Shown: positions 9,983 through 21,219 of the stretch, in pieces | Layout of the letters: each line of letters begins with the position of its first letter | Numbering within the stretch: position 1 is the first letter of the stretch | Source of the DNA: Nemertoderma westbladi | Taxonomy: Eukaryota > Xenacoelomorpha > Nemertodermatida > Nemertodermatidae | Reading direction: 5' to 3' | Assembly (NCBI GenBank): GCA_032718475.1 | Contig: JAUCBJ010002932.1 | Span: 1-35,160, forward strand | Length of the DNA: 35,160 nt | The notes under the pieces: model-generated | The model's database searches: none | Seen by the model: the letters and a program-made list of their open reading frames with translations, nothing else | What the model was told of the DNA's origin: nothing | Program-made: the position numbers and the translations under genes

Positions 9983-10394
9983 GGACAGTTGGGCCAACCA
10001 CATTTGGGCCATCGTGATCGGACACTTGGGCCAACCACATTTGGGCCAAATTTATTGAGGCTATAGAGGATTGTATATTATGGCTATATTTTGTTTATTA
10101 TTTTGGTTAGGGTTAGTTGGTCAGGCCTTAACCATAGTTAAAACTGTCATGTAACCCTAGCACTAAGTCATAATCTTAATCTAAGAAATTTAGCGGAATT
10201 TCCGACATTATTGCAATAGGGCCCGAAGTGCTGATAATTAAGGTTTAAGCCGCCACTATTGTAAATACTCCTTGTATATTGTATTGACTTTGTAGGTACC
10301 CCAATCGTGACATTCCCGGTAATTCCTTGCCTTCTACTCGTTGCCAGACATCAACCAATCAGCAGTCGCTGATTAATTTTTGGCCCAACTGTCC
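9983..10394. mobile_element. Candidate TIR element, 412 bp
   Basis: GGACAGTTGGGCCAA (9983-9997) is exactly inverted at 10380-10394. The left end is followed by a 37-bp direct duplication (units starting at 9976 and 10013) that repeats the terminal motif. No target duplication is visible and there is no coding capacity, so it is a MITE-like candidate only. Confidence 0.45.
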
Positions 10395-11770
10395 TAGTAC
10401 CGGTAATTAAGATATGCCAACTTTATTCATGTAACTATTTTGTAATCTAATTTACAAGCAATTAATTATAATCACTGTGTGGAATATGAATTGAGGATAT
10501 TATTTGTTTATCCTTAAATTAGAGGGAATTGTGTCTTTTAATCACAAGTGTTGACATTTAACTAACGATTGCAGATAATCGACGAAGATTCAATGTCCTA
10601 TTATTCTTTACAGCATCGATCATCTGTTATTTACATAGTTCAATAATTAACCAGTGAGAAGAGTTCAATTTTTGGTTGACGGTTCTATTGAATTTAACAT
10701 TTTAATTCCACGTTTTTCCATTCTTATAAAAACATATAGCCCTGAGCAAAAAGTATGGGACATATAGTCCAAAGTCACGGAAACTCCCGGAGTATTAGAA
10801 ATTATATTATTAGCGCCAGTTATAATTTTGTAACAGACAAGTTGTCTTGGATATTTCTATTATAATGGTCCCTGTCGTCCCGTCCTTGCCAGGGCACGGC
10901 AGGTTAACTTGTATTGAATTTATAACTCAGTGTGTCAATGAATCGGTTTATAAATCCTTGAATGGTGGCGATCGCTGAATTAGTAAAAATGAAACAGCAT
11001 GGATTTGACTGAGCTGCGCAGTGAGAAGGACAAAAGGGAGAGAGAAGGAAGGATGTCAAAGTGGGCTAATAAAACACTAGTAATAAAACTGCAGATGATA
11101 CGAAAACGTCACATTCTGCACCTAATAAACATAAATACTGGTAAGGATATGGGTATTTTAACATAAAAGGCTACAAACTTAGCAGAAAATTAATAAACCT
11201 GCTGTTGAAAGCAATACAGTGTATTTGAATACGAAATCAAATGTGCTCAGCATGTCACTATATCATTGGTATAGTACATCACAGACTATATACAAAACAC
11301 ATTATATTGGTCACACCTCTAGTATGCATCGCGTGCTGGCTAGCTTCTTTTAGCAAAAACGTTTTAGGAATCCCAATGACTAACCATCAAGTTTTCCCTG
11401 GCCTACCAGCTACAATAGAACAAGATCACGCACAGCCAGTTCTACGACACCAGTAGTGGCCGGAAAGACTCAGCAATTGTTCCTGCAGGGTGCTGTAGAG
11501 TTTTTCGTATTAATTTTGATTATTTAATTTCACAAAGGGAAGAAGTGAGCATTGCATCTGCTGTCGGTTGTCGTGTCGCCGGTTACATCCGGTGGTTCTT
11601 ATTATGTATTACATTAGAATTTAAGGAGCTATTATAGAGTACCTGTAAAATAAATTTTAAATCAGCAGCAGATTTGTTACCAGAAGCAAACTATAGGAAA
11701 AGGGAATGATAAACTGTGCACAGAGGGACAGTTTATCCTTCTTTATTATGTGTAAACAGCCAATGATAAC
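10395..11770. other. Gene-free region
   Basis: AT-rich sequence without recognisable domains. The open frame at 11241-11456 shows no family features. Confidence 0.45.
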
Positions 11771-12055
11771 CTGATTATTTTTCAAGCCATTAAATTGCTA
11801 GTGGACCACTGTCGACTGAAAGTCAGGAGGTTTTACGAATAATTATTTGGACAGGAGAAAAATTAGAAAAAACAAAAACTATGAATTCTGAAAATTGTAC
11901 GGTTCTGTCCATAGGCTCTTTACATCTACCATACTATATGTATTTTGTATAGTAACAATTTATTGTATAATCATATAGCATCTAATATTTTTAATTTTCT
12001 GTTTTCAATGTGGGGGTGTATCTTACATTGTGGAATAAGTAATGAGATTACAAGC
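11770..12055. repeat. Dispersed repeat, copy A (partner at 21220-21490)
   Basis: Aligns in direct orientation with 21220-21490. Shared blocks include ACTGAAAGTCAG, GACAGGA, ACTATATGTATTTTGTAT followed by GTAACAA, TATAATCAT, and GGTGTATCTTACAT, then ATTAAGTAATGA-like sequence. The copies are diverged with small indels, which suggests an old non-coding interspersed element. Family not recognised. Confidence 0.65.
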
Positions 12056-12561
12056 TTGCCAGTCGAGAGCTGGCAATAATGGACGGATCCATTGCTATCA
12101 ATATTGTTGTAAATAAATTACCCGCCTATGCAGGGCAGCCTAATAACGAAAAACGTAACATTGGGCAAAGTACACAATAGTATATTGTATGATAAAAAAA
12201 ATACTGTTTGTAGGAAATGTATCTTCTCCTACCAATAACATAGATATTCAAAATTTAATTTTTTTCGAAAATTTTTTATCTTTATATTTGGGTAGAATTT
12301 ATTTGTGATTTATCTGTTTTGGAACAATATTGCTATTACAAATTTTATACACGCTAGACCAAACCGTGCCGCATACTATCTCCTATAACTCGAGAACTAA
12401 AATAGATCAAAAACTATTGATTATTTGAAATCTCCAGAAAATTCTGCATCTTCAAAGCCAATAAAAATATTTTGACAAAAAGGACGATAGACGGTCCCCT
12501 TACTATTGTGACCGCCATTGCTCCACCTAGCCAACACGAAATCTAAAAGCAAACACAGCTA

Positions 12562-13762
12562 CTAAAGAGAAAAGAAAAGGCTACCCCAACAGACTGAGCA
12601 AATCGAACAGGCTGTTTGCACTCCAAAATAATTATTGAGAAATCCACCAAAAACGGGACCTATAATGGTTCCAATAGACAGTGATATTCGAAACAATTGT
12701 TGGAGGAGAGATCTTGTGTCGACGTTGTCTGGGTAACCACAAACCGTCACAGCCAATTGCGTTTGTGTTTCCAATGCAGGGGTCATGAATAATGCTGATC
12801 CAAATCCGAGTAGAGCACAACCTGTTATAGATATTGAAAGATCATGAGGTAAACCCAGAAGTTCGGTAGGGCTTATTAGTTGCATTGCTAATGCTACTAT
12901 CATTACTCCAAATACAATAGGAAATATAGTTTTCACTTTATTCATCATTAAACTCAAGATTATACCTATGGAGGCATTAATAATAATACTAGGAGATATC
13001 ATATATATCCGACCAATATTGTATTGGTTCACATTATAAGTATGATGAATGTAGGCAGCATAGTTGGCAACTGTAAATGATGTCAGCATTACCCAATACA
13101 TGTGCAAAATAAACATATGAGTTACTGCTGGATTCTTCAGAACACCAAGATAGGTTGGTCTGACTTCATTAGATTTGCATCTGTCTTGAATGTAAGCTGG
13201 GTAACTCTTTCCAACAGTAAAGGAGTATAATGAGAAATATCAAACCCGATATTATAAATGGGAATTCAAAACCCAAAGCAGCATAAATTGTAGAACCAAA
13301 TACTGGAGCAACCAAGAATCCTATGTTGCTACTAACAAGAGTTAGACTAGCTAATACTGTTCTTTGTGTTGGCCACACTTCCATCAATATACTGAATGAA
13401 TACATAAAACTGATGTTGAGACCAACAGCTTCGATGATGCGAAGTGAAAAACAAACAAACATATATAATCCATTGCTATGATTAGGAATATATTCTACAA
13501 ACCCAAATGCTAACTGAGAAACTGCCCCAATGATGCCAAATAGACCCAAAGAGATATGTGTTCCCCAATTGTTGATAGAATGAGGGCAAGTTATGTATAT
13601 TATAAGTCTTGACATTGAAAACGTTGAAAGTAATGCACCAATCAGAGTCTTTGACCAACCTCGTTCTTCAACAACAATTGGGAAGAAGGACTCTGATAGA
13701 CTCTGACACCAACCTGGTATAATTTGATACACTAGCAAAATTTGATACACTCGCATGGACAC
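12562..13762 (-). pseudogene. SLC18B1-like MFS transporter, one frameshift
   Basis: Two adjacent minus-strand frames form one 12-TM-type major facilitator. The N-terminal half (13762-13172) has FFPIVVEERGWSKTLIGALL after TM1, a LRIIEAVGLN segment, and VLASLTLVSSNIGFLVAPVFG, which matches the TM4-TM5 region of the SLC18B1 family (vesicular amine or polyamine transport). The C-terminal half (13116-12562) has ALLGFGSALFMTPALE and IGTIIGPVFGGFLNN. The halves differ by one base near 13185-13205. Read through in the second frame, CKSNEVRPTYLGVLKNPAVT bridges them with no other damage. A stop lies just upstream of the first Met and the C-terminus ends abruptly. No intron is visible, so it may be a processed copy or a single-exon gene with a base-call error. 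The substrate cannot be assigned. Confidence 0.65.
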
Positions 13763-14057
13763 TAACTATAAAGTCTCCAGCCCTTTTGGTGACCATTTTT
13801 ATATGAACGACTTATATTCATTGGACTTGACTTTATAGGAGCCTCTTTATCTGACATCTTCTATATTATGTGTATAAACCAGTACAGTAAATATCTTGAT
13901 TTTACAGTACATTTTTTTATCTAACCCTTATAAAGTGATTAAAAGTCAACTCATTTCAAACAGAAATTTAATATAACCACTGAGAAGTGTGGTGAATTGA
14001 GATCCAGTGAAAGATTATGAATTTTGAATTTTCCTCCTCTAATTCCTCCTCTAAACA

Positions 14058-14270
14058 CCTGATAAGAAGTGCAAACGCTACGCCAACAACCGACAGCCGA
14101 AAACCAACGCCGACAATCATTATTAAAGCTAATTAATATTAATTATTAATTGAGGGAAAGGGACAGGTTACAGTGGAAGGTTATTCTAACCAAAACAATA
14201 AACGAGAGTCACGAACTCAGGTTACATTTTCATTTTTGCTGTTGTCGGCAGTGGTTGGCTGTCGGTTGTC
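14058..14270. mobile_element. TIR element, left part (split by LINE copy 2)
   Basis: The left arm (CCTGATAAGAAGTGCAAACG and on through CAACCGACAGCC, ending in CGCCGACAA at about 14116) is the inverse complement of 14241-14270 joined to 20102-20127. The right arm is interrupted exactly where LINE copy 2 starts, and its missing end lies 5.8 kb away past the far end of the LINE. The restored element would be about 240 bp, with long inverted arms and a short AT-rich middle. Confidence 0.75.
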
Positions 14271-14329
14271 TACTACTACTAGTACTACTACTAGGACCGG
14301 CATGCTGCATTGCAGCTGCATTTTTAAGA

Positions 14330-16141
14330 ATGCTGTGCCGGCTTGTCGACAAAATTGCGCCGCCACAACTCCCATCACCCATGACATTTGCTAGATCATC
14401 CGCATCTTCAAGGCCAGTGTCCTTTAAGATGCGTCTCAAGAAAGTCATGGGCTGTCCACCATGCTTATTCACTCCATGAGGCTGCCAAAGTACAAGATTA
14501 TGCACTGGCTGGTCCTCACGGCGAAAGCAATGTCCTGCAAAGCGGAGGCGATTTTGTTCTAGTGTCAAGCTTGGGGGAACCAATGAGTCACCTCCAATAT
14601 TATATAGTGTCTGGTTGGAGATGTGTGCATTGTACTTGACACAATAAACCCAGCGTATCATTCTTGTGAATGTGCCATCCAGAGATTTGTTGTCCTCAGC
14701 AGTTAGAGCCCAGCATGGACTCCCATAGAGGAGTACTGGAACTACTGCTGCTCTAAATAATCGGACCTTAAGTTTCCGATTAATTCTCGGGAACTTCCAA
14801 ATCCTGGAAAGCCTATTCAAGGCTACCCAGGCATTTCCCTTACGTATTCGAAGGTCCTCACCTGACTTCCGGATCCATGATCCCAGGTAACAGAAGTCGT
14901 CCACATGCTCAAACATACCATCCTTTGAGCTTATGCTCATCCGATCAGAGACTTGCTGAGGACTTTCAAAGTTAACTGTCAAAATTTTGGTCTTTCTGGA
15001 GTTAATAAAAAGACCAACACTAGAAGCAGCATGTTCTAATGAGCTGAGGAGGCGTTGGGCTCCCTCTAGTGATTCTGAGAGTACTCCTAAGTCATCAGCA
15101 AAGTCTAGATCAGTTAGGTATTTGGCAGGATTTCCTCGACTTCTGGAGCCATTAGGTGGAGTTATCATTATGATGATCCAAGGACATGCGTAGAACATAG
15201 TTATTATGAACAAGAATGGTGCAAGTGTGTCTCCTTGGAGGACGCCCCATAACACTTCAAATGGTTCTGTGTCACCGTCAACAGTAGACACAAATGTTGT
15301 CGAACCATCGTATACTGATCTGATTGCTGCAATAATTTCATCAGGAATCCCATATAATGAAAGTATGCTGAACATACGTGAGCGAGAGACTGAATCAAAG
15401 GCCTTGAAGAAGTCAACAAAGATAACAGCAAGATGCCTGTATTTCTTTTTTGATAACTCTTCATTATCCTTCTAAGTGCCAAAATGGGCTCCATGGTCCC
15501 ACGACCTTTACGGAACCCATTCTGATTTCCACGGAGCAGTCTCTCAATGGGATCCTTGATGCGATTTAATAGAATTCTATTGTAAAGCCTTTGCAGCAAT
15601 CGAGATCAATGAGATTCCCCGAAAAGAACCATAGAGTGTTAGGTTGCCCTTCTTGGGAACTGACACCAACTTATTTGTTTTTATTTCTTGTGGGACTCTT
15701 GTTGTTCGGTACATGTCTACTATGATGGGGTAGATGAGCTTTAAACACTCAGGAATTTTAAAGACCTCAGGGGAACACCATCTACTCCACTGGCACGATT
15801 GGTCTTAATGCTATTTGCAGCAGCCTTCACTTCTGCAAAGGAGATATCGCCAATGGGAATATCTGGGAGTACAGACTCAGGTACTTTTACTTCTATAAAG
15901 TTATCAGGCAATACCCTGTCATTATTGAGGAGCTTTTCAAAGTGGGCCTTCCAACCATTGAGGCGATCGGCTGGTGATTCAGCCTTAACCTTGGTGGTTG
16001 GTTGGCTTTTCCGCCCAGTTATCAAGTTGATCGATTTCCATGCCTGAGATGATTGCCTGCTGTCATCAGCATCATTGATGGCATCAACATGTTGGTTTAT
16101 TAGCTCCTGTAGATTAACAGAGTACTGCCTGTTCAGGGACC
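14330..16141 (-). pseudogene. LINE RT region, copy 2 (multiple frameshifts)
   Basis: Same protein as the copy 1 ORF, here spread over several frames. Indels against copy 1: two small deletions around 15165-15205, a lost A near 15463, an extra base near 15592 and a lost G near 15773. The catalytic box is intact (YLTDLDFADDLGVL at about 15080-15120), unlike FAED in copy 1. GFRKGRG, motif A remnants (IQSLAHV in the shifted frame) and the C-terminal RLRFAGHCFRREDQPVHNLV block are recognisable. The region cannot yield a full protein. Confidence 0.85.
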
Positions 16142-16431
16142 AAGAGCGGACGTCCGAGAATGGCTTCAGTTTTGACCTTCTTGATAAATATTTCTTTCAA
16201 AATTGTGATATCAATCTAAACAACTTGAGAATTCTAAGCATTTTGAGCTAAATAAATGAACTCTAAATATTCACTTGCACCAAATTGCCCACCCACCCTG
16301 TAACAACGTTCTGGAACAAATAAATCATAATCTAAACATGTAGCCCCGGTGGTCTTCTAATCGTTCCTAAAAATAATTGGTAGATTCGAATTCGCATTGT
16401 ACAATTAAACATTTCGGAAATAAACGTTTCG

Positions 16432-17338
16432 GATTATTTACTTAAATAGTTAAATTTATAAACTTTTTAATTATAAATAAATTAGTTATAAATAAAATCA
16501 AAATTTTATTCCACCGATGGGCTACGCGGATGATTATCTACAACTTTGAGTTTCATCATTTTCCCGTAGGACCTATAGTTTTCTTAAATAGCGAAATTTA
16601 TTACCTTTTTAATTATAAATATATTAGTTATAAATAAAGTCAACATTTTATTCCCCCGATGGGCTACGCGGATGATTATCTACAACTTTGAATTTCATCA
16701 TTTTCCCGTAGGACCTATAGTTTTCTTAAATAGCGAAATTTATTACCTTTTTAATTATAAATATATTAGTTATAAATAAAGTCAACATTTTATTCCGCCG
16801 ATGGGCTACGCGGATGATTATCTACAACTTTGAATTTCATCATTTTCCCGTAGGACCTATAGTTTTCTTAAATAGCGAAATTTATTACCTTTTTAATTAT
16901 AAATATATTAGTTATAAATAAAGTCAACATTTTATTCCCCCGATGGGCTACGCGGATGATTATCTACAACTTTGAATTTCATCATTTTCCCGTAGGACCT
17001 ATAGTTTTCTTAAATAGCGAAATTTATTACCTTTTTAATTATAAATATATTAGTTATAAATAAAGTCAACATTTTATTCCCCCGATGGGCTACGCGGATG
17101 ATTATCTACAACTTTGAATTTCATCATTTTCCCGTAGGACCTATAGTTTTCTTAAATAGCGAAATTTATTACCTTTTTAATTATAAATATATTAGTTATA
17201 AATAAAGTCAACATTTTATTCCGCCGATGGGCTACGCGGATGATTATCTACAACTTTGAATTTCATCATTTTCCCGTAGGACCTATAGTTTTCTTAAAGA
17301 GCGAAATTTATTACCTTTTTATTTATAAATATATTAGT
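16432..17338. repeat. 142-bp satellite, about 6.4 copies
   Basis: The motif GATGGGCTACGCGGATGATT starts at 16516, 16658, 16800, 16942, 17084 and 17226, an exact 142-base period. Inner copies differ by single bases (CCACCG, CCCCCG or CCGCCG just before the motif), while the first and last partial units are more diverged. Such uniformity points to recent amplification or gene conversion. Confidence 0.93.
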
Positions 17339-17351
17339 AAATTGATCAATT

Positions 17352-17975
17352 TACTTGAAATTTGGTACACGTATTTCTGGTACCCCCCTTCATATTGTGT
17401 GCAAATTAAAAAAAAATCGTATCTGCAGTTCCTGAGATCGACTGATTTTGGACTAGAGTGTGCATATATACTGCTTTGCCACTACCATTATAATTCGCAT
17501 CATTTACCCACTACTGATTAGCCCCATTCAATAGATTAACTGTAAACATTGTTCATATAGTGGATATGTGTATTGCTGGGCAGACTGGCTATAGTATAAC
17601 ATCCGTCATTAAACAACCCCAGTAGTCAGACACTGTGGTTATCATTAAATCAAATTGTCTATAAAAGTACACATTAGATGGCCGCCATATTACTACTGAG
17701 ATAACGGCATACTAGCAGCTCTACCTACCTACTGTGGTTGCCAAGCCAACTCTGAATTAATTCTACCAGCGAACTGCCTCGGTGCTCTTCCCAATCAGAT
17801 ATCGGCAAGATTTATTTCTAATAGTTTTTATTAATTTTTAATAACTTTAAAACATTCTCACTCGGCCCCTAATTTATGAATTTATTTGAAATTTGGTACA
17901 GGGTTATATGGAACCGCGGCGCAGGTCGTGTGCAAATTTCAATTTCAATTTTCGTATGGGCAGTTGCTGAGATGT
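17352..17975. repeat. Pair of about 90-bp direct repeats
   Basis: 17352-17445 and 17885-17975 share TTGAAATTTGGTACA, GTGTGCAAATT, TCGTAT and GCAGTT-CTGAGAT in the same order, with divergent middles. They lie in the right half of the 1.9-kb insertion and suggest an older internal duplication. Confidence 0.55.
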
Positions 17976-18162
17976 ACTACAATGTGCCTAGGTCATGGGT
18001 ATAGGGTTCTCACAATCTGGGACGGCGCTTTATCTTGGTAGCTACCGCGCCGGTTTTCTTGCAGGGAAAGGGCCCTCTCCACCTAGATGCAGCCTTAACT
18101 GCATTCTTGGCCGCTGTAGTCAGTTTGAGTCGGGACTCTTTCTGCGCCTTATAGAGGTCATT

Positions 18163-19206
18163 TCAGCACTTCTGAATTTTGTTGTCAGTCCAGGGGGCCC
18201 TTTTCCTGTTTCGAGGGTATACAGGAACTGTTTCTGCAGCTGCTAACTTAACTGCTTCTGTGAAGGCAGCATAGCCCTCACAGTGATCTGCCGCTTCAGA
18301 GGCAAGAACCTCATACCTGTTGCTCAGCTGTAGTGTGAAGCTAGATCTCACACTTGGCTGTTGCAACAGAGAGGACCAGTCATGCCGCGGCAAGGCAGAT
18401 TTCGTTGTTCTGCTAGCACGCAGACTAAGTTTTACCTTGGCCACAATAAGGCGGTGATCACTGGAGAAGGGTGGAAGTGTAAATGCATTACAGTCTTGTA
18501 TAGAGCTCCTGTATTTCCTACGAAATAGAATATGGTCTATCTGTGACTTGTGACCACTGGGTCCTCTATGAGTCCATAGCTTTCCAGTTTGCTTCTTGAA
18601 CTGGGTTCCAGCCGAAGACAATCCATTTCCAGAGATAAAATCCTGAAGATGGACGGAATTTCGGTTAACACTATTGCTATAGACCCAGGGCGATGTAGGT
18701 GATTAATGCAGACTTGCATTAAAGTCTCCCAGGAATGTTAAGAATGCATGCTGATCCAGTCCATCAGTAGCTGCTTGTAGATTCTGGTAGAAATTTTCCA
18801 CCTCCTCTACAGGGGCAACACTAGTTGGAGAGTAGCACACAATCAGAACCACCTTAGGAAACTTCTTAGCCAGTCTTCCAGAACATGAGAAGTGGCAACG
18901 GATGAGGCGGTTAGAGATTTGGTCCATTTTGCCCCCCAATGCTGCATGTGCAGTTGGATTCATCAATAGACCAATTCCACCATTGCCACTATCATCTGCT
19001 GACGCGAGGGCGAGTCGCCAACCGCCCCCCATGTCCTTAATCAGAACCTCATCAGTCTGTCCAGTCTGCATTCGGTGCTCTTGAATACCCACTGCGCTAA
19101 GATAAAGCTTATCTGCCAAGGCAGTCAGCTCACCTTGTCGCATTGGGGACCCGAGTGTTAGGGTGTTTACTGAGGCTAGTCTAGTGACTTGCCTCAGATT
19201 CACCAA
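18163..19206 (-). pseudogene. LINE APE-type endonuclease, copy 2
   Basis: Endonuclease that nicks target DNA to prime reverse transcription. Motifs in order from high to low coordinate: IQEHRM (catalytic Glu), GNGGIGLLMNP, LIVCYSPTS, LGDFNASL (catalytic Asp/Asn), then after one or two frame breaks at about 18620-18720 SQIDHILFRRKYRSS and FSSDHRLIVAKVKLSLR (the terminal Ser-Asp-His). QIDHIL followed by SDHRL-VAKVKL is close to RTE-type endonucleases. It continues through RKRAPWTDNKIQKC to the point where the insertion at 18080 cuts the element. All catalytic motifs survive but not in one frame. Confidence 0.85.
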
Positions 19207-19218
19207 TGGCTTTGTTGG

Positions 19219-19563
19219 TCAGGGTGGAACATGAGAGTAACCTCCAACTCCAGAATCCCTCCCCCCCTCACAATCTGGCCTCCCTGGTGACCCAGGGTTT
19301 GGGACAGAAAGGTCATCAGGAAAGGGACTCAAAGAATTGTTGGCTTCTCTCTCTCCAGTAGGGGGTGAGATAGGCAGCCGGTCCGGAGATAACTGACGCC
19401 TGTGAGGCCGATTGTGTCCGGTAATTCCACTGGCCTCTAGTGGCCGGACCTCCGCATTACTAATGTAATCCATAGTGGGGGTTGGGGGGTGCTTTTTTGC
19501 CGAGTCAGCTCTCGGGGCAAATACCACACCCTGGTTTGCCATTCCACAGGGTGGGTGTCGCAA
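19219..19563 (-). pseudogene. LINE copy 2, N-terminal low-complexity region
   Basis: Pro/Arg/Ser-rich open frame directly 5' of the endonuclease, in a different frame. Its place inside the LINE boundaries suggests the start of the polyprotein, or a leader reading frame, separated by a frameshift near 19215. No domain is recognised. Confidence 0.45.
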
Positions 19564-19640
19564 TGGAGTCGGATATGAGACCCATCATCCATATCTACTC
19601 TGGCACACATGACCCACCATTGGCTGTGCAGCTGGTAATG

Positions 19641-20006
19641 GTGAAAAATATCGAGACTTGAAAAATATCGAGAGTAAAAATAACGAGAGTAAAAATATCG
19701 AGAGTAAAAATAACGAGTGTTGAAAATTAACGTGATTAAAAAATATCGAGAGTAAAAATAACACGAGATGAAAAATATCGAAAATAACGAGTGTTGAAAA
19801 ATATCGAGTGTTGAAAAATATCGAGAGTAAAAATATCGAGTGTTGAAAAATATCGAGAGTAAAAATATCGAGTGTTGAAAAATATCGAGAGTAAAAATAT
19901 CGAGTGTTGAAAAATATCGAGAGTAAAAATATCGAGTGTTGAAAAATATCGATAGTAATAATATTGAGTGTTGAAAAATATCGAGTGTTGAAAAATATCG
20001 AGTGTT
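19641..20006. repeat. 15-17-bp minisatellite in the LINE 5' leader
   Basis: Alternating units AAAAATATCGAGAGT and AAAAATATCGAGTGTTG give a composite period near 32 bases over about 365 bp. It lies inside LINE copy 2, between the N-terminal region and the 5' boundary. The Phe/Tyr/Ser/Ile-rich open frame on the minus strand is a by-product. Confidence 0.88.
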
Positions 20007-20095
20007 ATACGGACCAAGGGCGTCCTTATCCCAGAACGAAGGGGGTCCTAGTTACAGGACCATATTTGCCCTAGTAAGAGGACCTATGCAGCTAC

Positions 20096-20127
20096 GTTGT
20101 CGGCGTAGCGTTTACACTTTCTGATAA
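20096..20127. mobile_element. TIR element, right end (other side of LINE copy 2)
   Basis: GTTGTC (20096-20101) repeats the GTTGTC at 14265-14270, the target-site duplication of LINE copy 2. GGCGTAGCGTTTACACTTTC then completes the right arm, matching the complement of 14058-14083 with a few differences. Confidence 0.72.
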
Positions 20128-21219
20128 GGGCCTTCCTGCGTAAAGAGGAGTACAGGATGGTTAGCCACCATAACTGCCTCCAAGCAGCACAGAAAATAGA
20201 CAATTTAGACAATTTAAATTATTATCAATTATAATACTTTATTGTTGATTAAACTCTGCCACTCATTGATGCAACAAAAAACTGAAGATAGTCTGCTGCT
20301 TTCATCAGAACTTATCAGGGACTGCAGAGAAGAGGAATCCAGAAGCCCAAGCCCTCACAATCAGCTGTGCTGAGTTACCAGACTTGTGGCTGAAACTCTA
20401 CACAACCACGTGTCAAACACGCGATCGGCTCCCCAATGCCCAGTCTCAATGCTGGCGAAGGAAGATCAACATGGACATGGAGTTCTCAATGTTCTACCAG
20501 TGGAGACAGGCATGGAGGAGGGTTCACACACACTGATAACAGGTCGCTACAATTCCTAAGGCTGAGCAGGTTTATGTGCTAATTGTTGCCCTCGGAAGCG
20601 GCTTACAGGAGACAATCTGCATATATTCCCATAGATAGATGGCACAACTACTGAGATGATCCAGGATTACCTGTGCCAAGCGGAGCATGCGATCAATGAA
20701 ATAACGTTTCACGAGTACCAACAGGCAACACCAAGCTGGTCATCTTGTCTGATGTACTCTCCTGATGATCCTCTCAAAGAAGACCACCCAGGACCTGGGC
20801 AATTTTCTACTCACTTACCCAGCTCCCCTGCACAACCATGGAACTATTGTATCCATCATCGTTTCAGTGTGCGACCCATACCATTTGCGATACAGTTTGC
20901 AGATCATAATCCTTGACACCAGAATACAGAAGTCTTGCAGAGGACTTTCTAAAATTCGTTGGTTTATACAGTATAATGCTCAATAATTTACAATATCAGC
21001 ATATTTTGTCAGATTTTTGTTAGTTTGTATCATTAAAGTCTATGAATTGTGTATGCATGCCAATATGTTTGATGAGAAATGCAAGTCGTAGTTCCAATCT
21101 ATCAGAATGTGGGTGTCTGGTTGTGGGTTTGGATTTGTGTCTGTTGATTTGCTGCTAACTTTTGTGGGATGGTGGTAGTGGGAGGTGTACCACTAGAGCT
21201 AGTCAGTAAAACTGTTTCA
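20128..21219. other. Gene-free region
   Basis: No recognisable gene. Overlapping short frames at 20656-20986 have no family signature. The stretch is less AT-rich than its surroundings and could hold remnants of an old element. Confidence 0.4.

Larger units (their letters stand above)
16142..18080. mobile_element. 1.94-kb insertion inside LINE copy 2
   Basis: Copy 1 runs straight through (CAGGGACCTAGATGC near 1914-1928). In copy 2 the same point is split: CAGGGACC ends at 16141 and ACCTAGATGC resumes at 18081, giving a 3-bp ACC duplication. The insert has no coding frame of note. It carries the 142-bp tandem array and a pair of about 90-bp direct repeats. No clear terminal inverted repeats are seen (AAGAGCGGACG against GGAGAGGGCCC is weak), so the class is unknown. 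Non-autonomous elements with internal tandem arrays are known in marine invertebrates, but relatedness is only a guess. Confidence 0.7.
14271..20095 (-). mobile_element. RTE-like LINE, copy 2 (near full length, interrupted)
   Basis: Flanked by 6-bp GTTGTC duplications at 14265-14270 and 20096-20101. The 3' end is a TAG-type triplet tail (CTA repeats on the plus strand, 14271-14293). Going 5', it holds the RT region (to 16141), a foreign 1.9-kb insertion (16142-18080), the endonuclease region (18081-19206), an N-terminal Pro/Arg-rich stretch (19219-19563) and a 5' leader with a 15-17-bp minisatellite (19641-20006). Without the insertion the LINE is about 3.9 kb, sensible for a full-length RTE-type element. 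This copy is therefore the best reference for the family in this window. Confidence 0.82.

Noticed and set aside
9374-10012. Ser/His/Pro-rich 212-codon protein
   Set aside because: It is the complement of a degenerate GGAATGTGG-type repeat and extends into a duplicated TIR-like sequence.
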